Assembly (NCBI GenBank): GCA_049613665.1
Contig: JBMZCV010000001.1
Span: 47,252 to 111,251, forward strand
Source of the DNA: JBMZCV01 sp049613665
GTDB lineage: Bacteria > Bacteroidota > Bacteroidia > Chitinophagales > UBA2359
Direction of reading: 5' to 3'
Length of the DNA: 64,000 nucleotides
Position numbers and translations under genes: made by a program. The notes under the pieces were generated by a model. That model did not search any database. It worked only from the letters and a program-made list of their open reading frames with translations, and was not told the DNA's origin. Within the stretch, counting starts at the first letter, position 1; the number at the start of each line of letters is the position of its first letter. Positions 61,660 to 64,000 of this stretch are shown piece by piece.

Positions 61660-63864
61660 ATGTCTAACATTCGATTTCGAGCTATTGAACGCTTACGACA
61701 ACGCAAAAAAATTGATGTAAAGTTGCCTTCTGACAAAATTTCAGACTATTTTGCAACCAATGTTTTTACGATAGAAACAATGCAACGTTATTTGTCGAAA
61801 GAAGCATTTAATAGCATGATAGGCTCTATTGAAGCAGGCAAAAAAATAGATAGAAAAATAGCAGACCAAGTGGCCTCCGCTATGAAATCGTGGGCGATGA
61901 GCAAGGGAGCAACTTCTTATTGCCATTGGTTTCAGCCATTGACAGGAGCAACTGCCGAAAAACACGATACTTTTTTTACACCAATTGATAGCGGCAAAGG
62001 TATTGAGCGATTTAGTGGCGATGCTCTCGTGCAGCAAGAGCCAGATGGTTCGAGCTTTCCGAGTGGTGGTTTGCGTGCTACTTTCGAAGCCAGAGGCTAT
62101 ACGGCTTGGGATCCTACTTCGCCAGCTTTTATTATGTCGGTGGGTTCGGGCAAAACGCTTTGCATTCCAACGATTTTTATTGCCTACACAGGCGAGTCGT
62201 TAGACTACAAAGCTCCTTTGCTAAAATCTCAACAATTTTTGGAAACAGCAGCAGTAGCGGTTTGTCAATATTTCGATAGAAACGTAAAGAAAGTTACGCC
62301 TACTTTGGGCTGGGAACAGGAATATTTTGTAGTAGATAGTTCTTTGTTTTATGCTCGCCCAGACCTTGTAGCGACAGGCCGTACTTTGATTGGCCGTCAC
62401 GCATCGAAAGGCCAGCAGCTAGATGACCATTATTTTGGCTCTATTCCAGAGCGAATCTATGCTTATATGCTTGATTTTGAAACAGAAGCTCTAAAATTGG
62501 GAATTTCGATTAGCACTCGCCACAATGAAGTTGCACCGAGCCAATATGAGTGTGCTCCTGTTTTTAGCGAAGCAAACATAGCGGTTGACCACAATTCCTT
62601 GTTGATGGACTTGATGGATAGAGTGGCTCACCGACACAATTTGCAAGTGTTGTTTCACGAAAAACCTTATGCTGGAGTCAATGGTTCGGGCAAGCACAAT
62701 AATTGGTCGTTGGCTACCGACACGAATAAAAATTTGCTTTCGCCTGGCAAAACACCTAAAACAAATTTGCAATTTCTTACCTTTTTTATCAACGTGATTC
62801 AGGCAGTAAACAATCATTCCGATTTGTTGCGTGCTGCCATAGCTTCGGCAGGAAATGACCATCGTTTGGGAGCAAATGAAGCACCGCCAGCTATTATTTC
62901 GGTTTTCATTGGTTCTACCTTGACAGAAGTACTCGACGAGTTGGAAGAAAGTGTGAAAGAAGGCAAAAAAATTGATGAATATGCAAAAGCAGAACTAAAA
63001 TTGAGTATTCACAATAAAATTCCAGATTTGTTGCTCGACAATACGGATAGAAATCGAACTTCGCCATTTGCTTTTACAGGCAACAAATTTGAGATTCGGG
63101 CCGTAGGTTCTAGTGCCAACTGTGCCGAAACGATGACGATAATGAATACAATCGCTGCCGAACAATTGACTATTTTTAAGAAAGAAGTTGATGCTTTGAT
63201 TGCGAAAGGCGAGAAAAAAGATGGTGCTATTTTGCGTATTTTGCGTCGTTATATCAAAGAATCTCGTCGTATTTTGTTTGAAGGCGACAATTATACTGAT
63301 GCGTGGGCAAAAGAAGCCGAAAAACGTGGTTTGTCGAATGTGAAAACAACGCCACAAGCTTTGAACTTTTTTGTGACAGATGAGGCTAAAAAGGTTTTGG
63401 TAGATAATGGCATTTTTTCGGAACGTGAACTGACAGCTCGTTATGAGGTTTTGGAAGAAAACTACCTGATGAAAATAGATATTGAAGCACGAATTTTGAA
63501 TGAACTTGTACACAATCAAGTGATTCCAGCAGCTATTGAATATCAAAATAAATTGATAAAAAATGTGAAAGGTGCTTTAGATGTTGGCGTAGCAAAAAAG
63601 GCTTTGAAGTCGCAAGTTGGCTTAATTCAGACTATTTCGGGACACATCAACGACATCAAACGCAAAAGCGATAAAATGACAAAAATTCGACATGGTATGC
63701 ACGATAGAAATTTGGCTACTACTACTGCCGAAGCTATTGCATACTGCGAAGAGGTAAAACCATTTTTTGCAGAAATCAGACGACATGCCGATGAGTTGGA
63801 ATTATTGGTAGATAACGAAATTTGGCCATTGCCAAAGTATAGAGAATTGCTGTTTATTAAATAA
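61660..63864 (+). CDS. glnN: Glutamine synthetase type III
   Basis: 734 residues from the ATG at 61660 (MSNIRFRAIERLRQRKKIDV); a longer frame from 61555 would begin inside the promoter and is rejected. Typical GSIII landmarks: HWFQPLTGATAEKHDTFF, PTLGWEQEYFVVD, APSQYECAPVF, LLFHEKPYAGVNGSGKHNNW-type motif (FHEKPYAGVNGSGKHNNWS), RLGANEAPPAIISVFIGS and NRTSPFAFTGNKFEIRAVGS. Makes glutamine from glutamate and ammonia, the main ammonia-assimilation step; the large dodecameric type III form is characteristic of Bacteroidota and cyanobacteria. Confidence 0.98.
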   Translation: MSNIRFRAIERLRQRKKIDVKLPSDKISDYFATNVFTIETMQRYLSKEAFNSMIGSIEAGKKIDRKIADQVASAMKSWAMSKGATSYCHWFQPLTGATAEKHDTFFTPIDSGKGIERFSGDALVQQEPDGSSFPSGGLRATFEARGYTAWDPTSPAFIMSVGSGKTLCIPTIFIAYTGESLDYKAPLLKSQQFLETAAVAVCQYFDRNVKKVTPTLGWEQEYFVVDSSLFYARPDLVATGRTLIGRHASKGQQLDDHYFGSIPERIYAYMLDFETEALKLGISISTRHNEVAPSQYECAPVFSEANIAVDHNSLLMDLMDRVAHRHNLQVLFHEKPYAGVNGSGKHNNWSLATDTNKNLLSPGKTPKTNLQFLTFFINVIQAVNNHSDLLRAAIASAGNDHRLGANEAPPAIISVFIGSTLTEVLDELEESVKEGKKIDEYAKAELKLSIHNKIPDLLLDNTDRNRTSPFAFTGNKFEIRAVGSSANCAETMTIMNTIAAEQLTIFKKEVDALIAKGEKKDGAILRILRRYIKESRRILFEGDNYTDAWAKEAEKRGLSNVKTTPQALNFFVTDEAKKVLVDNGIFSERELTARYEVLEENYLMKIDIEARILNELVHNQVIPAAIEYQNKLIKNVKGALDVGVAKKALKSQVGLIQTISGHINDIKRKSDKMTKIRHGMHDRNLATTTAEAIAYCEEVKPFFAEIRRHADELELLVDNEIWPLPKYRELLFIK

Positions 63865-64000
63865 ATATTTTTAGTACACTGTAATATAAGTTTTCAAGGT
63901 TTGTTTCATATAAATGTTATGATAATCGAGGTGGAAGGCACTTTAAAAGTGCCTTCCACCTAAATACTAAAAAAGAACGACATGCCTTTGTTGGTGTTAT
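63865..64000. repeat. Repeat cluster at the right edge
   Basis: A TAGTACACTGTAATATAAG end near 63871, a perfect hairpin at 63929-63961 (AGGTGGAAGGCACTTT / AAAGTGCCTTCCACCT, possibly also acting as the glnN terminator), then TGCCTTTGTTGGTGTTAT, the first bases of a GGTGTTATCACC element cut by the window end. Confidence 0.75.

Overview
The window is a piece of an AT-rich chromosome from the phylum Bacteroidota, most likely a member of the order Cytophagales or a close relative (the genus cannot be fixed from sequence reading alone). Evidence: TTTG-N19/20-TAnnTTTG promoters upstream of several genes, absence of clear Shine-Dalgarno sites, a type III glutamine synthetase, a type IX secretion (T9SS) C-terminal sorting domain, TPR/PD40/OmpA proteins, and the gene order tRNA-Tyr, Gly, Thr, tuf, tRNA-Trp, secE, nusG, rplK, rplA, rplJ, rplL, rpoB, rpoC.

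Layout. 1-2.65 kb: minus-strand multidrug efflux operon (TetR regulator, TolC-like channel, periplasmic adaptor running off the left edge). 2.9-6.6 kb: markedly more AT-rich restriction-modification pair, a single-chain fusion of a cytosine-C5 and an adenine-N6 DNA methyltransferase followed by an HNH endonuclease. 6.8-9.3 kb: an unknown 170-residue gene, a nine-unit 43-bp palindromic tandem array and a lipoprotein. 10-18 kb: YggS, an SCP2-like protein, a DUF58 protein, a DUF3857-type exported protein with an internal 49-residue duplication, and a thioredoxin/TPR protein, separated by long repeat-filled gaps. 18.3-32.4 kb: the transcription/translation super-cluster on the minus strand with four tRNAs, driven by a strong promoter upstream of tRNA-Tyr. 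32.9-38.8 kb: TPR/PD40/OmpA protein, a T9SS-sorted PNGase F-like glycosidase, and a double-domain universal stress protein. 39.2-46.3 kb: plus-strand rpmH, rnpA, yidD, two tandem S41 proteases, a sugar-nucleotidyltransferase and a short-chain dehydrogenase. 46.4-56.9 kb: minus-strand PD40/SPOR protein, an oligopeptide ABC importer (two permeases and binding protein), queG and kptA. 57.9-63.9 kb: plus-strand exported protein, DinB-like protein, guaA and glnN.

The most distinctive feature is the intergenic DNA. Nearly every gap longer than 300 bp is built from several families of short, non-coding, hairpin-forming elements: a roughly 104-bp family with ends TTAAGTGCCAAGCACT / GACTACTTAA, a roughly 180-bp family with CAATnnTTCGGACATTT ends, a TGTCATnGCGA family, a 162-bp AGAGGCTGTTT family, a GAAATGACATAT family and a GGTGTTATCACC family. 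Three clear nested insertions (one element split by another) and two copies 103/105 identical show that at least one family has moved recently. They also sit inside the ribosomal/RNA polymerase cluster and split the oligopeptide transporter genes.

All calls come from reading the sequence and remembered family knowledge; no database search was run.
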